Source of the DNA: Stentor roeselii
Lineage: Eukaryota; Ciliophora; Heterotrichea; Heterotrichida; Stentoridae
Assembly: GCA_006503475.1 (NCBI GenBank)
Contig: RSEH01000359.1
Span: forward strand, 1-36,648
Length of the DNA stretch: 36,648 bases
Direction of reading: 5' to 3'
Position 1 is the stretch's first letter, and each line of letters opens with the position of its first letter. Below are positions 17,232 to 26,073 of the stretch, piece after piece. Below the pieces are notes generated by a model. The model did not search any database. It saw nothing but the letters and a program-made list of their open reading frames with translations, and was not told the DNA's origin. The position numbers and the translations under genes were made by a program.

Positions 17232-17672
17232 ATGGGCTGTGGCAAACAGATATCCAGCAGAAATTCTGCTAACATCGTCGTAGTTTCTTCAGTTTTAAAC
17301 AGAAGCCAAGCACAACAAGTCGATTTGGCAGCTCCTATCGAAGTTAAAAACGAAGTCATTTTGACTGAACCTGTCGAAGCGAAAGATGAACAAAATAAGA
17401 ACTTTTTTACGAGACTTGATGAACCTCGAGGGTCTCAAGATCATCATGCAAAGGACAGTTTATTCGAAGTTTCAAAGATTTCTTATCTTAGAGATGATAA
17501 TGCTCATAAGTATAACACTATCAGACAGAGAAGCCCCACTGAAGTCGTTAGGAAAATTGAAGAAAGAAACCTTGGAACTGAAATTAATTTTGACTTTCTT
17601 AATGAGTCTTCTAAACTTGAGAGGAAAGAGAAAAAGGAGGATGAGTCTCTTGATATTGAGATTTTGAATTAA
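17232..17672 (+). CDS. Small polar protein with MGC N-terminus, possibly lipid-anchored
   Basis: 146 aa with ATG start, 18 nt after the RBR ligase stop and in the same frame. It begins MGCGKQISS; Gly2 and Cys3 are the arrangement used for N-myristoylation plus palmitoylation, which would tether it to membrane. Position 6 is Gln rather than the preferred Ser or Thr, so this is uncertain. The rest is charged and low in hydrophobics, probably disordered, with no domain I recognise. Alternatively it could be the C-terminal extension of the RBR ligase if the doubtful intron at 17202-17216 is real. Confidence 0.65.
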   Translation: MGCGKQISSRNSANIVVVSSVLNRSQAQQVDLAAPIEVKNEVILTEPVEAKDEQNKNFFTRLDEPRGSQDHHAKDSLFEVSKISYLRDDNAHKYNTIRQRSPTEVVRKIEERNLGTEINFDFLNESSKLERKEKKEDESLDIEILN

Positions 17673-18527
17673 GTAGAGAGGTTAATTAAAGAAAGGGTTT
17701 TTTATGGAGTTTACGGAGTAGGAGGGATTTTAAGTTATTTTGAAGTATCGAAAGGTTTGAGTTTTTTGGGGATATTTGTTTGGATTGATTATTGACTTTA
17801 GGTTAAAATTGTTGATGTTTAAATAATAGAATTTTAGAATTTCTTATAGATTAAACCAGAATGGTTTAATTTTTGTAATTCTTTATTTCAATATTAGAAG
17901 ACAACATATTGAGTAATTCATGTTAAAAATTGAGATTCTTAAGCTAATCTGTAAATGTTCCATTCTCTGATATACTTTAATGGCAATTTTAATTGATTTC
18001 TTAAATAACTTGAGTTGGTTCAAGAAATACGAAACAATTATCATTGAAAATTATAAGATTCCAAGCTGATGAACAAAATTTTAGTCTTAGTTCAATAAAT
18101 AAGAATCAATTATAATTGAAATTTATAAGATTTCAAGCTGATGAACAAAAGTAAGTATCTACTAAATTTATCCTAGTTTCACATGATTGTAAAATTCAAG
18201 GACGTTAGCATAGGATATGATTCAAATAACTAAGAGTTGAAGATTAAGTTTTCTTATACTCCAAAGATTTGGCCAGTGACGAAGTATAAGCAAACCTTAT
18301 GTTATCTCTATTTCGAAATTTATAGACAAATTAATAACACCTGAAAATAAAAATTTAAATCAACTTTAAATCTAATACATTATATAATCCTTAAATCTTT
18401 CCTAGCCTCTATCAAAATTTCTTCAAATCATTTACCCAACACCCAAACTCCAACTATAAAAAAACAAAAAACCCTCATCACAAGGCACTTTCTCCAATAT
18501 CAACCCTAAAAAAATCCAAGAATAAAA
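17673..18527. other. Long AT-rich spacer with an imperfect direct repeat
   Basis: 855 nt, the longest gap in the window. It holds the 61-nt direct repeat listed separately. No convincing open frame, tRNA or snRNA box is visible to me. The last about 100 nt before the next ATG are A- and C-rich on the plus strand and likely serve as promoter or leader. Confidence 0.55.
18018..18150 (+). repeat. 61-nt direct repeat, two copies
   Basis: Copies at 18018-18078 and 18090-18150, starting gttcaa and ending caagctgatgaacaaaa, separated by 11 nt. I count about 6 differences in 61 positions. The 3' half (ataagattYcaagctgatgaacaaaa) is the best conserved. They lie in the middle of the longest gene-free stretch. 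Confidence 0.8.
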
Positions 18528-19598
18528 ATGATAACTGAAAACGAGATTTTCTCTCATTTCGATTCTCAAATCTCGAACATTTCACTATCATCTAAAACTC
18601 TTTACAAATTCTGGAGTGGGCTGACAAAACTTCTACACCACCTAACAATACAAAAGTCCGAAGTATCCTTCGAGCCATTCGGTTATTTTTCAAGTACATC
18701 TCCTTATTTTATCCCATCCAGATCCTTGAGCGATTCACTAAATTACGAAAAACCCGAAGCCTACCATTCAAAAACCCGAATTTCCAGTTCATCCTCATCA
18801 ACCCTATGCAACTTGTCTCATTCAGATTGCAAAACAACGATAAAGTTGTTAATTTCTCACATTTCAACACAAGTAAAGCTCGGTTTAACAGTAAGACTGA
18901 ATCTCAAAGTAGGGTACTTAGTTCTTCAGTCCTCATCATTTCGCTTCTTCCCTTCTAAAGTCCTTCCAAGTTACAACGCTTCGAACCCGAACCCAATCAA
19001 CGACGACTCTTCAAACAACTTGCTTGACGTTCACAGAGAAAAAATCCTTTACAGCAAGGTGAACCTTCCGCCCCTGTCAGTCCAAAGCAAGACGAACCCG
19101 ACGATAATTTCGAAGCACAGCCGGAAACAGTTCATTCAACCTTACGTCTCAGCTTACGAGTTGATGAAGATGCAAAAAGCGCAAATTCGCGATAGGGTCT
19201 CTTCAAAAACTCCTGAAAATACAAGCATTGTCCAAATCAACAATCGAGATGAAGAACGTCTGAAAGAAAGAAAACAAGAATTTCTTGAAAATGAAAAAAT
19301 CAACAAGTCCATGATTCAATATAAACAGTGGAAAAAACAACAAGATCAAGAAATCAAGCAAAATGAAAAATTTTCTTATTTTCCCTTCGTGGAAGGCGAT
19401 TTTGTGGAAAAATCCAGAAGAAAAATCAACTCTGAACGAAAACAAGAGTACCTGGATCGTATCGGGCAGAGTCCTGCTCTCACAGGAATCGCTTCTAAGG
19501 ACATATTAATGAACCTTAAGCTGATTTCAATGAAAGCCTCTGAATCTCGATTAGGAGCTGCCAGTGTATCTCCTTTAAAAAGCAGAAAACATCTATAA
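18528..19598 (+). CDS. Possible CCDC81-like HU-domain protein
   Basis: 356 aa, ATG start. Two segments look like paired HU-type domains of the CCDC81 family: around residues 25-65 (FWSGLTKLLHHLTIQKSEVSFEPFG) and 105-145 (ISHISTQVKLGLTVRLNLKVGYLVL), each with helices followed by a beta strand around a Gly. A basic, Ser-rich linker follows. Then comes a helical region (about 205-275) with SAYELMKMQKAQI and ERLKERKQEFLENEK, like the C-terminal part of CCDC81 proteins. CCDC81 is linked to centrosomes and cilia. The assignment rests on overall pattern rather than a hard motif, so treat it as tentative. The coiled-coil gene follows after 23 nt on the same strand. Confidence 0.8.
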   Translation: MITENEIFSHFDSQISNISLSSKTLYKFWSGLTKLLHHLTIQKSEVSFEPFGYFSSTSPYFIPSRSLSDSLNYEKPEAYHSKTRISSSSSSTLCNLSHSDCKTTIKLLISHISTQVKLGLTVRLNLKVGYLVLQSSSFRFFPSKVLPSYNASNPNPINDDSSNNLLDVHREKILYSKVNLPPLSVQSKTNPTIISKHSRKQFIQPYVSAYELMKMQKAQIRDRVSSKTPENTSIVQINNRDEERLKERKQEFLENEKINKSMIQYKQWKKQQDQEIKQNEKFSYFPFVEGDFVEKSRRKINSERKQEYLDRIGQSPALTGIASKDILMNLKLISMKASESRLGAASVSPLKSRKHL

Positions 19599-19621
19599 GC
19601 CAAAAAATTAATAAATAAATC

Positions 19622-21640
19622 ATGTCTCAAACTGAAGACCTGTGGAACTGGGTTGATTTAAAAGTCAGAAAACTCGTAAGAGACCTGATGGAGCCGAACT
19701 TGTTAAAATTCTCAGAACTCGAGCTTCAACATTCCAAATTATCCCGATTTTCAAATGAAAACCGCGACCGAATCACGTCAGCTCAAAACAAAATCGACAT
19801 TTTATCCACGAAAATCCCGAATCTCGACCCACTGCATCGAAAAATCAACGAATTTTCAATAAAGTTCAACTCTCTTGAGTTTGAAATGAACAAAGAAATC
19901 GGATCTTTGAATAATCAACTTGATAAAATTTCATGCAGAGTTGGAGACATCGGGTCGAAATTTCTTGTTCAGGCAAAACAAAGCGAGTTGTTCACGCAAA
20001 CTCTTGCAGAGGTCAACAAAACCTGCTCAGGTCTCAGAGCTTTCATTGAAGACCAGGTGAAAGAACTGCAACGTCAAGTCACTGAGCCTTTCAATTTGCA
20101 GGCTGAGACGAATATTTCGTTTCAAAGCCAAATTAGAGGAATTGAGTCGCGATTGCAGTCTTTATCTGAAGATTTCAATTCTTTTGACTTCTCTGTTAAA
20201 AAAAATGAGCATGATTTGAAGACCGTCGTCGAAACTTTAGAACAAAAAATTAGTTCATTGGTTAAACCTTTGACTTTTTATGAAAGTGAAGTTAGAGGAA
20301 TTCGAAGTCTTGTTAGCTTCACGGAAGATAAACTTAAGACAGAGATAGAAACAATTAACAATGATTTGATGAGTTTAATTGAAAAAAAAATACATGAATT
20401 CGGACAGAGTCAACAAAATAATTTAACTGAAGTACTGGATTTCGTACTTAAAGACCCCAGATATCGTAAAAAAATCAATCAATTGAAAAAAATGAAAAGT
20501 TTGAAAGTCACACGTGAAAATCCTCAGGAATTGAGAAGGTTCACTGAAACTGATATTTTTCCTCCTGAAGATGATTTTGAAATTCACTCGAATGAAAAAC
20601 AACGAAAGTTTAGGAAAATTAGGGAAAAAGATTTAGCTGGGGGAAAAAATGGATCTTTTGAAAGGAATGGCTTGAAAATTGAATATGGAGTCACTGAAAG
20701 TCTGGGAATCAACGAGGAAGGGATCTCGGGTGTTTATGAAGGAAATGAAAAATTGTTTATTAATATTGCGGAAGGACATAATGATGAAAATTTACTCTCT
20801 ACTAATGAAACTCAAGGAACTCTAGAGGCTCCTAAGAAGTTTACTTTTTCTGGAGCTGAGTCTAGAGTGAATGATTCGGATTTAGAGTCGATTTCTGAAG
20901 AATGTAGTGAAGGTCATGCAAGCTCTGAAGATCAAAAAGTGATCGAAGAACTAAAAACTGAACTAAAAACTCTCAACGAAAAACAAGAGTCTCTATCAAT
21001 AGAACTCAAAGCATCCACTTCTCGATCATCAATAAAAATAAATTCCCTTCGTTTTTGCCTGATCCTAATGAAGCACCAACAACAAAAAGCCTTGCAAAAC
21101 TTAAAAGATTCAATCGAGTCAAGTCTAAAAACATGGACTCAAAATCACGTCTCATCATCTCTGTCTTCCTACACCAAGAAAATCTCAGAAGACACTGAAA
21201 AAGCCTTGGAAGACTCAAAAAAAATCATAGAAAACAGTCAAGTTCTCGAAATGCTCATAAAAAACACAACCAGCGAATTCGGCAGCTTCTTATCCGGAAA
21301 AAAACGAGAAAACAGTGACACAAAACTAGAAATCAGCAGAATTTACAAGAAATTCGAATTAATCTCGAAGAAACAGACAGTCCAAGCAGGGGTTTTAGAG
21401 AAAATTCAAGATTTTATGAAGCAAGTCAATAGTCAAGTGCCTAATGAGCTGAAAGTTCCGGGACTGGCTATGAATGTAGTGAATACCCCGAAGAGCCAGC
21501 TTGCTTTGTATGACAAGGGCGAAATTTTAAACACTGAGAAAGACTCTTTAGAACTTGAATCTCCTTCAGCGAAAAGTAACTTTTCTTATTCTCGGTCACA
21601 GACTCCTGAACTTCCAAATATTTATAGAGCAAGACCTTAA
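19622..21640 (+). CDS. Long coiled-coil protein, family unknown
   Basis: 672 aa, ATG start. Residues about 1-275 are heptad-rich helix with few prolines. About 275-440 are polar and acidic, with many Glu, Ser and Asn, probably disordered. About 440-620 are again coiled coil (EELKTELKTLNEKQESLSIE onward). The C-terminus is Ser/Pro-containing (YSRSQTPELPNIYRARP). No enzyme motif or known domain is visible. It lies 23 nt downstream of the CCDC81-like gene, so the two may share transcription or function; a structural role at cilia or cortex is inference only. Confidence 0.8.
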   Translation: MSQTEDLWNWVDLKVRKLVRDLMEPNLLKFSELELQHSKLSRFSNENRDRITSAQNKIDILSTKIPNLDPLHRKINEFSIKFNSLEFEMNKEIGSLNNQLDKISCRVGDIGSKFLVQAKQSELFTQTLAEVNKTCSGLRAFIEDQVKELQRQVTEPFNLQAETNISFQSQIRGIESRLQSLSEDFNSFDFSVKKNEHDLKTVVETLEQKISSLVKPLTFYESEVRGIRSLVSFTEDKLKTEIETINNDLMSLIEKKIHEFGQSQQNNLTEVLDFVLKDPRYRKKINQLKKMKSLKVTRENPQELRRFTETDIFPPEDDFEIHSNEKQRKFRKIREKDLAGGKNGSFERNGLKIEYGVTESLGINEEGISGVYEGNEKLFINIAEGHNDENLLSTNETQGTLEAPKKFTFSGAESRVNDSDLESISEECSEGHASSEDQKVIEELKTELKTLNEKQESLSIELKASTSRSSIKINSLRFCLILMKHQQQKALQNLKDSIESSLKTWTQNHVSSSLSSYTKKISEDTEKALEDSKKIIENSQVLEMLIKNTTSEFGSFLSGKKRENSDTKLEISRIYKKFELISKKQTVQAGVLEKIQDFMKQVNSQVPNELKVPGLAMNVVNTPKSQLALYDKGEILNTEKDSLELESPSAKSNFSYSRSQTPELPNIYRARP

Positions 21641-21811
21641 TTTAATAAAGTGACTGTTATTAATATTCACCAAAGTTATTTATAATATAAATTTTAATTC
21701 ATTTGTCATCAGAAGACCTGAACATCAGAAACTATTCCAAACTTTTCAATATTTTATTCACTCTTATTACTGAAACCTCTTCTAGCTTTAATTAAAAACT
21801 GTTCTTAATAA

Positions 21812-22324
21812 ATGATCAGACCGAAAGAAAAAGAAGATCTCAAAGAAAAATACTCTTTTCTTCTAAGACCCTGGCACAAAAACTACGTGATTTCTCCTTT
21901 CATCCCGAAAAACCTGGTTTACTTCTCCAGTCCTCGAAAAAAAGAAAAAAGTCCTTTGCGGGTAGTCGAGGTCTACGCAAAAGAAAACCCAGAAAACTCA
22001 AGAATGTCGAAAGATTCGAAGTACTTCAAGTCAATTTCTCCAAAACTGATAAGTTTCATATCTCCAGCCAAATTAAGTAAAAAACTCTCCAAACCTCTTC
22101 AAGGTTTTTACAGAAAAAGTGAAATCATGCATTCAAAACTACGACTTCCATCAAAACTTCCTAAAATCCGAGAAAAAGCCAGCAAAACTCCTGACCCATG
22201 TTTAAAACACAGTCCCAAGTCATCATCCAGTTCAAGTCAGGACCTTGATAAGTTAAGTATTTATTTAAAAATATTTAAGTACTCAGAATTTCTTTCTTTT
22301 CACAATACTTCTCTTTACCTCTAA
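21812..22324 (+). CDS. Small basic Ser/Lys/Pro-rich protein, unknown
   Basis: 170 aa with ATG start and a very basic composition. Short repeated SP/KS elements (SPRKKEKSPL, SISPKLISFISPAK, KHSPKSSSSSSQ) suggest a disordered, phosphorylatable protein. The last about 25 residues switch to hydrophobic and aromatic and are encoded by more AT-rich DNA, so the true C-terminus could differ if an unseen intron lies near 22250. I found no 15- or 16-nt GT-AG there. No family recognised. Confidence 0.6.
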   Translation: MIRPKEKEDLKEKYSFLLRPWHKNYVISPFIPKNLVYFSSPRKKEKSPLRVVEVYAKENPENSRMSKDSKYFKSISPKLISFISPAKLSKKLSKPLQGFYRKSEIMHSKLRLPSKLPKIREKASKTPDPCLKHSPKSSSSSSQDLDKLSIYLKIFKYSEFLSFHNTSLYL

Positions 22325-22387
22325 CCTGAATGGTCAAAGTGCAATTATACTATAACTTAATCGTTCTTTCATTGAGATTATATTACA

Positions 22388-23920
22388 ATGGCTCATCTTA
22401 ACTTGCATTTTCTCGGACTAAGACAAGGCAAGAATAAAAACATCGTCGTGCAAAAGAAAAACGCTTTGTTAACGAAATGGGTAGTTGGCTTCTTACAGCC
22501 AAAGCCTGAACTCGACATCTACTCGTCTTTCAGTGAAGATGATTTAGACAAGGTTGAGTTAAGTGATGATTCTCGTCTTAACTTCAGACAAAACCTTAGA
22601 GACCGAACAGTTCAGTCTAAACTGGAAAGATGTGAAAAGTTGCATAAAAAAATGCAAATCTTTGACAGTCTCTTGATTTTTCTGTCAGTCTTCGGACTTC
22701 TTCTCGAAATACTGAACTACGAGACGAACTTTCAGAACATACGATATAATCGATACAAGGACCAAGAAATGGACGATTTGATTAAAATATTGACTACTTC
22801 TACAACAGCTTTTTGTTTGGTATTCGCAGTGGCAAGGTCGATAACAGCCTATTCTTTATCACGAGAGCATAAATTCGCAATAGAAGATCAAATCATTCCT
22901 TATTTCCGAAGTACGAATTTTAAATCGTTTCTTATTGACTTTGGAATTTTAATCGTTTTTCCTTACCCTTGCTCTGACTTTGAAATGGAATTTAGCCAGT
23001 TAAACGGGCACCTTTTCTTAAACTTTGGTTCAATCTTGTTAAGTCTCATGATGCTCAGGTTTCTTTTTCTCTTTCGCTTGTTTTTGTACTACTCCAAGTG
23101 GTCCAACATCCAAGTCCAAATGATGTGCAGGGAAAACGGGGCTTACAAGCCGCTTCGATTTGCTTTAAAAGCTTGTTTAAAGGACAGACCGCATTACTTG
23201 CTCCTGCCGGTCTTCGCAATATCAACTCTGGCTTTTGGCATCGCTTTACAGGTCTTTGAAAAACCCTTCGAGTGCAACGAGTGTCGTGATCCAAATGGTG
23301 AAGACCCTCTTGACTTTTCCTATCTTTACAACTGTATGTGGCTTGTTTTGCTTACTCTCACTACTGTTGGATTTGGAGACTTCTATGCAAGGACTCATGT
23401 TGGAAGGTTCATTACTATTGTTTCACTTGCTTGGGGAACTTTTTTGATTTCCTTGATGATCATCATGTTAAATAATTTCGTTATTTTCAGCAGGCCACAG
23501 GAAAAATCGTTTAATTATTTGGTTAAACTTTTTCAAAGTCGCAAGTTGAAAGAATATGCCTCGAAATTTATTTCGAGGTTTTTACTGGTTCGAGTTTATT
23601 TAAAGTATAGGAAAATGCCTTTGAATCACCCGGATGTTGATAAGGCTATTAAGGAAATGCTTCATTTTCGATGCATGTTTAGAGAAATTATTTATACTAC
23701 TAAGTTTACCTTTCCGAATATTAGAGATGCCTTGATCAGCATGAATGATGAAATGGCTGGCGATTTGAGAAAATTGAAGACTTTGATTGAAGTGGCTAAA
23801 GACAATGATCAGCAGCTTGACAGAATCCTGGAAAGTCAAAAAAAGTGCATTGAAATGATTCAGAATTGCACTAAATTTTCAACTGACTCTTTAGTGCTTT
23901 TAGGTATGTCTAAATCGTAA
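22388..23920 (+). CDS. SK-type small-conductance calcium-activated potassium channel
   Basis: 510 aa, ATG start. Six hydrophobic segments: S1 about 87-108, S2 130-152, S3 180-196, S4 208-236, S5 258-280 and S6 342-365. The pore loop is before S6 with the filter TTVGFGD (about 324-330). GFGD replaces the common GYGD but is still compatible with potassium selectivity. S4 lacks the regular Arg ladder of voltage-gated channels, as in SK channels. After S6, a basic amphipathic stretch (SRKLKEYASKFISRFLLVRV) lies where SK channels bind calmodulin, followed by a coiled helical tail. In a ciliate such a channel would shape membrane potential after calcium entry. Complete and not obviously unusual apart from the filter. 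Confidence 0.88.
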   Translation: MAHLNLHFLGLRQGKNKNIVVQKKNALLTKWVVGFLQPKPELDIYSSFSEDDLDKVELSDDSRLNFRQNLRDRTVQSKLERCEKLHKKMQIFDSLLIFLSVFGLLLEILNYETNFQNIRYNRYKDQEMDDLIKILTTSTTAFCLVFAVARSITAYSLSREHKFAIEDQIIPYFRSTNFKSFLIDFGILIVFPYPCSDFEMEFSQLNGHLFLNFGSILLSLMMLRFLFLFRLFLYYSKWSNIQVQMMCRENGAYKPLRFALKACLKDRPHYLLLPVFAISTLAFGIALQVFEKPFECNECRDPNGEDPLDFSYLYNCMWLVLLTLTTVGFGDFYARTHVGRFITIVSLAWGTFLISLMIIMLNNFVIFSRPQEKSFNYLVKLFQSRKLKEYASKFISRFLLVRVYLKYRKMPLNHPDVDKAIKEMLHFRCMFREIIYTTKFTFPNIRDALISMNDEMAGDLRKLKTLIEVAKDNDQQLDRILESQKKCIEMIQNCTKFSTDSLVLLGMSKS

Positions 23921-24155
23921 TTATTGGATTTGTAAGAATTAATTATAATGATTAAAATTTGATACATGATGAAAATTTTGAACTAGTGAATTATTTAACA
24001 CCCTGTAAATAAACTAAAAATAATCAAATGATTAAATAATACAATTAAATCACATCATTAACTTCTAAATTCTTATTCATAAAAACCATCAATTCTCATA
24101 AATCACTTAATTTAACTTTAACGCAAATTACATTAATATTAAACCTTCCATATAA

Positions 24156-24611
24156 ATGGAAAACCCAGTCTTCAGCTCTGTAGCAAACAACGTCTACAAA
24201 AAACTCGGCCTTCCACAAGGGTCATCAAAAAGATCATCATTCGATTGCAGTTTAAGATTCACTCGAAAGCCATTCATTTCTTTAGTCCCTTCAAGAATAA
24301 AGTTGATTTTGCCATCTAAAGTCCAAGACCCAATCGAAATAGTTCATCAGTTCCACCGCAAAAGAATGACAATGCCAGCGATGGCCGAACAATTCAAAAA
24401 CATGGACATTTTCGAGATGATTCCAAGACCAGTGGGAAAAACCGAGCAAATCAATGAAAAAACCTCAAAATCTGCTTCTTTCTCAATTAAAAGGTCAGAT
24501 TCTTCCTTCAAAATCCCGAAAATTTCTTATAATTCTTCCAAAACCTCTAAAATTCGTTCATTCTCAACAAAATCCTCTTCACTCCATCAAATAAAGTTTA
24601 AACTAAGCTAA
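24156..24611 (+). CDS. Small basic Ser-rich protein, unknown
   Basis: 151 aa, ATG start directly preceded by atataa. The N-terminal half has some order (SRIKLILPSKVQDPIEIVHQ); the C-terminal half is Ser/Lys-rich and probably disordered. No family recognised. Its TAA (24609-24611) overlaps the TAG of the convergent gene (24608-24610), so neither gene has room for a private 3' UTR. Confidence 0.6.
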   Translation: MENPVFSSVANNVYKKLGLPQGSSKRSSFDCSLRFTRKPFISLVPSRIKLILPSKVQDPIEIVHQFHRKRMTMPAMAEQFKNMDIFEMIPRPVGKTEQINEKTSKSASFSIKRSDSSFKIPKISYNSSKTSKIRSFSTKSSSLHQIKFKLS

Positions 24612-26062
24612 CTCTGGTTATTTTTTACAAGTTTCAGCCGATCATCATAAAGTTCAGCAACTGAAGGAAGTAAATCTTTATTATTTTTGCTTTTTTCCAA
24701 CATTTTTCCAGTTTTCGCAGCAAGTGAGCCGAAGCTCATATATTCAGGAGGTTGATTGACAGGTCGATCACTGAGAGCCGCTCCAGAACTGATAGAAAAT
24801 CGTGTCAATCCTTCAGTATTGATAAGGAAACCTTTATACCCATTGACAGGACTCGGTGAAAGACTGAGACTCATCCTTAAAACACTTGGTTTTTTCTTTA
24901 AAGACCTTTGACTTTCAAAGATTTTCTGAGAAATGACTTTCGGAGTCCAGCTATTTTTTATATCTTTTATAAACTTTTGAAGATTCGTCGCGTTTTGCTT
25001 CTGTCTTCTCAGTTCATCTCGAAATTTTCCTTTTTTCACTGCCAAGTTACTTGCAAAGTGCTGATTTTTCTTGATTTCATTGTAATGATGAGTGATTTCT
25101 TTAGAAAGACGAAGTTTTTCTTCGTCGTATTTGATTTTCAAGCGATTTTCTTCTTCTTCGTTTTTGAGAAGTTGTTGGTTTACCTCGAGTTCATGTTTTT
25201 TCATGAGATTTTTTTTCTTTTTTTCTATGATTTTTCCGATTTTTTCACGAACTCGTTCAGTTTCTCGAGATTCGAAGACGTTGAGTTCGTTTCGGATTTG
25301 GTGAGCTTCTGGGAATCGTTCATTATAAGCGAAAAGCTTTTCTTGTATCTGTAAGTCTCGCATGGAGTTATTGGGTTTTACTCTGTTTTTCAGTTACCTC
25401 AGAGCAAGAATGTCTTTACTGAGTTCATAGTCTAAATTTTTCAGTTGTTTTGACTGGAGTTGTTGGATTTTCTTTACTTTTTCCTTTGCTTTTTCACTGA
25501 AGTCCTCGAATTTCGCTTTCCAGGTTTCTTCGAAAGTTTCAAGTTTTTCTTCCCCGATTGACTTGTAAAGGTTTATTTCTTTTAAGTGGATTCTTCTGCG
25601 AAGCGAGGACTGGAAAAGGATGATGTCGGATTCAAGAGCTCGAATTGACTTTAAAAGGTCTTTTTGGAAGTTGTATTCGTATATCTTGCATAATTCACTT
25701 GCACAGACCTGCATTCTTTCCTTGATAATTGAAAACATCAGGACTTGCTCATCTTCACTGAGGTACCCGAGTCCTTTTTCATCAAGAAGTGAAAGCAACT
25801 CCTCTGAAGAGCTGACTTGAAGCAGTTCTTTCAAGTTCTGCCCTTGTTTTTGAAATAACACCTGAAGTGCTGCTTCATTTAACACCCCTTCTTTCTTGTA
25901 ATCTGCAATTTGAAGTGCATTCCACAATTCTCGCGCTTTGAGATGACCTTTCAGAAGAGGTTGAGCTTCTTTAATTATCAGTGAACGGGCAAAAGGCGAG
26001 TAAGTAGAAGAAAAGTTAGAGGAATTCCCCTGTCGTTTTAAAAAAGACTCTTGTAAAGTCAT
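24608..26062 (-). CDS. EF-hand-like/coiled-coil protein, one 15-nt intron
   Basis: Removing 25383-25397 joins two open frames into 479 aa. The ATG used is 26062, as the frame upstream to the PI 3-kinase stop has none. Residues about 45-115 look like a degenerate EF-hand pair (ADYKKEGVLNEAALQVLF; LLDEKGLGYLSEDEQVLMF). About 120-220 and 235-360 are long helices, the second very rich in Lys and Glu. The splice junction falls just before RVKPNNSMRDLQIQEKLFA, which continues the helical pattern (KLFAYNERFPEAHQIRNEL). The C-terminus is polar, Ser-rich. I do not recognise a named family, though the arrangement resembles flagellar EF-hand/coiled-coil proteins (inference). It lies 11 nt downstream of the PI 3-kinase. 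Confidence 0.75.
25383..25397 (-). other. 15-nt spliceosomal intron
   Basis: Read on the minus strand it is gtaactgaaaaacag: GTAA start, CAG end, A at position 10. It interrupts an Arg codon (ag|a, phase 2). Without removal the frame ends at once with TAA (agg taa); with removal the downstream frame continues without a gap through 258 more codons, counting the stop. Confidence 0.85.
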
Positions 26063-26073
26063 TATGAAACTAT

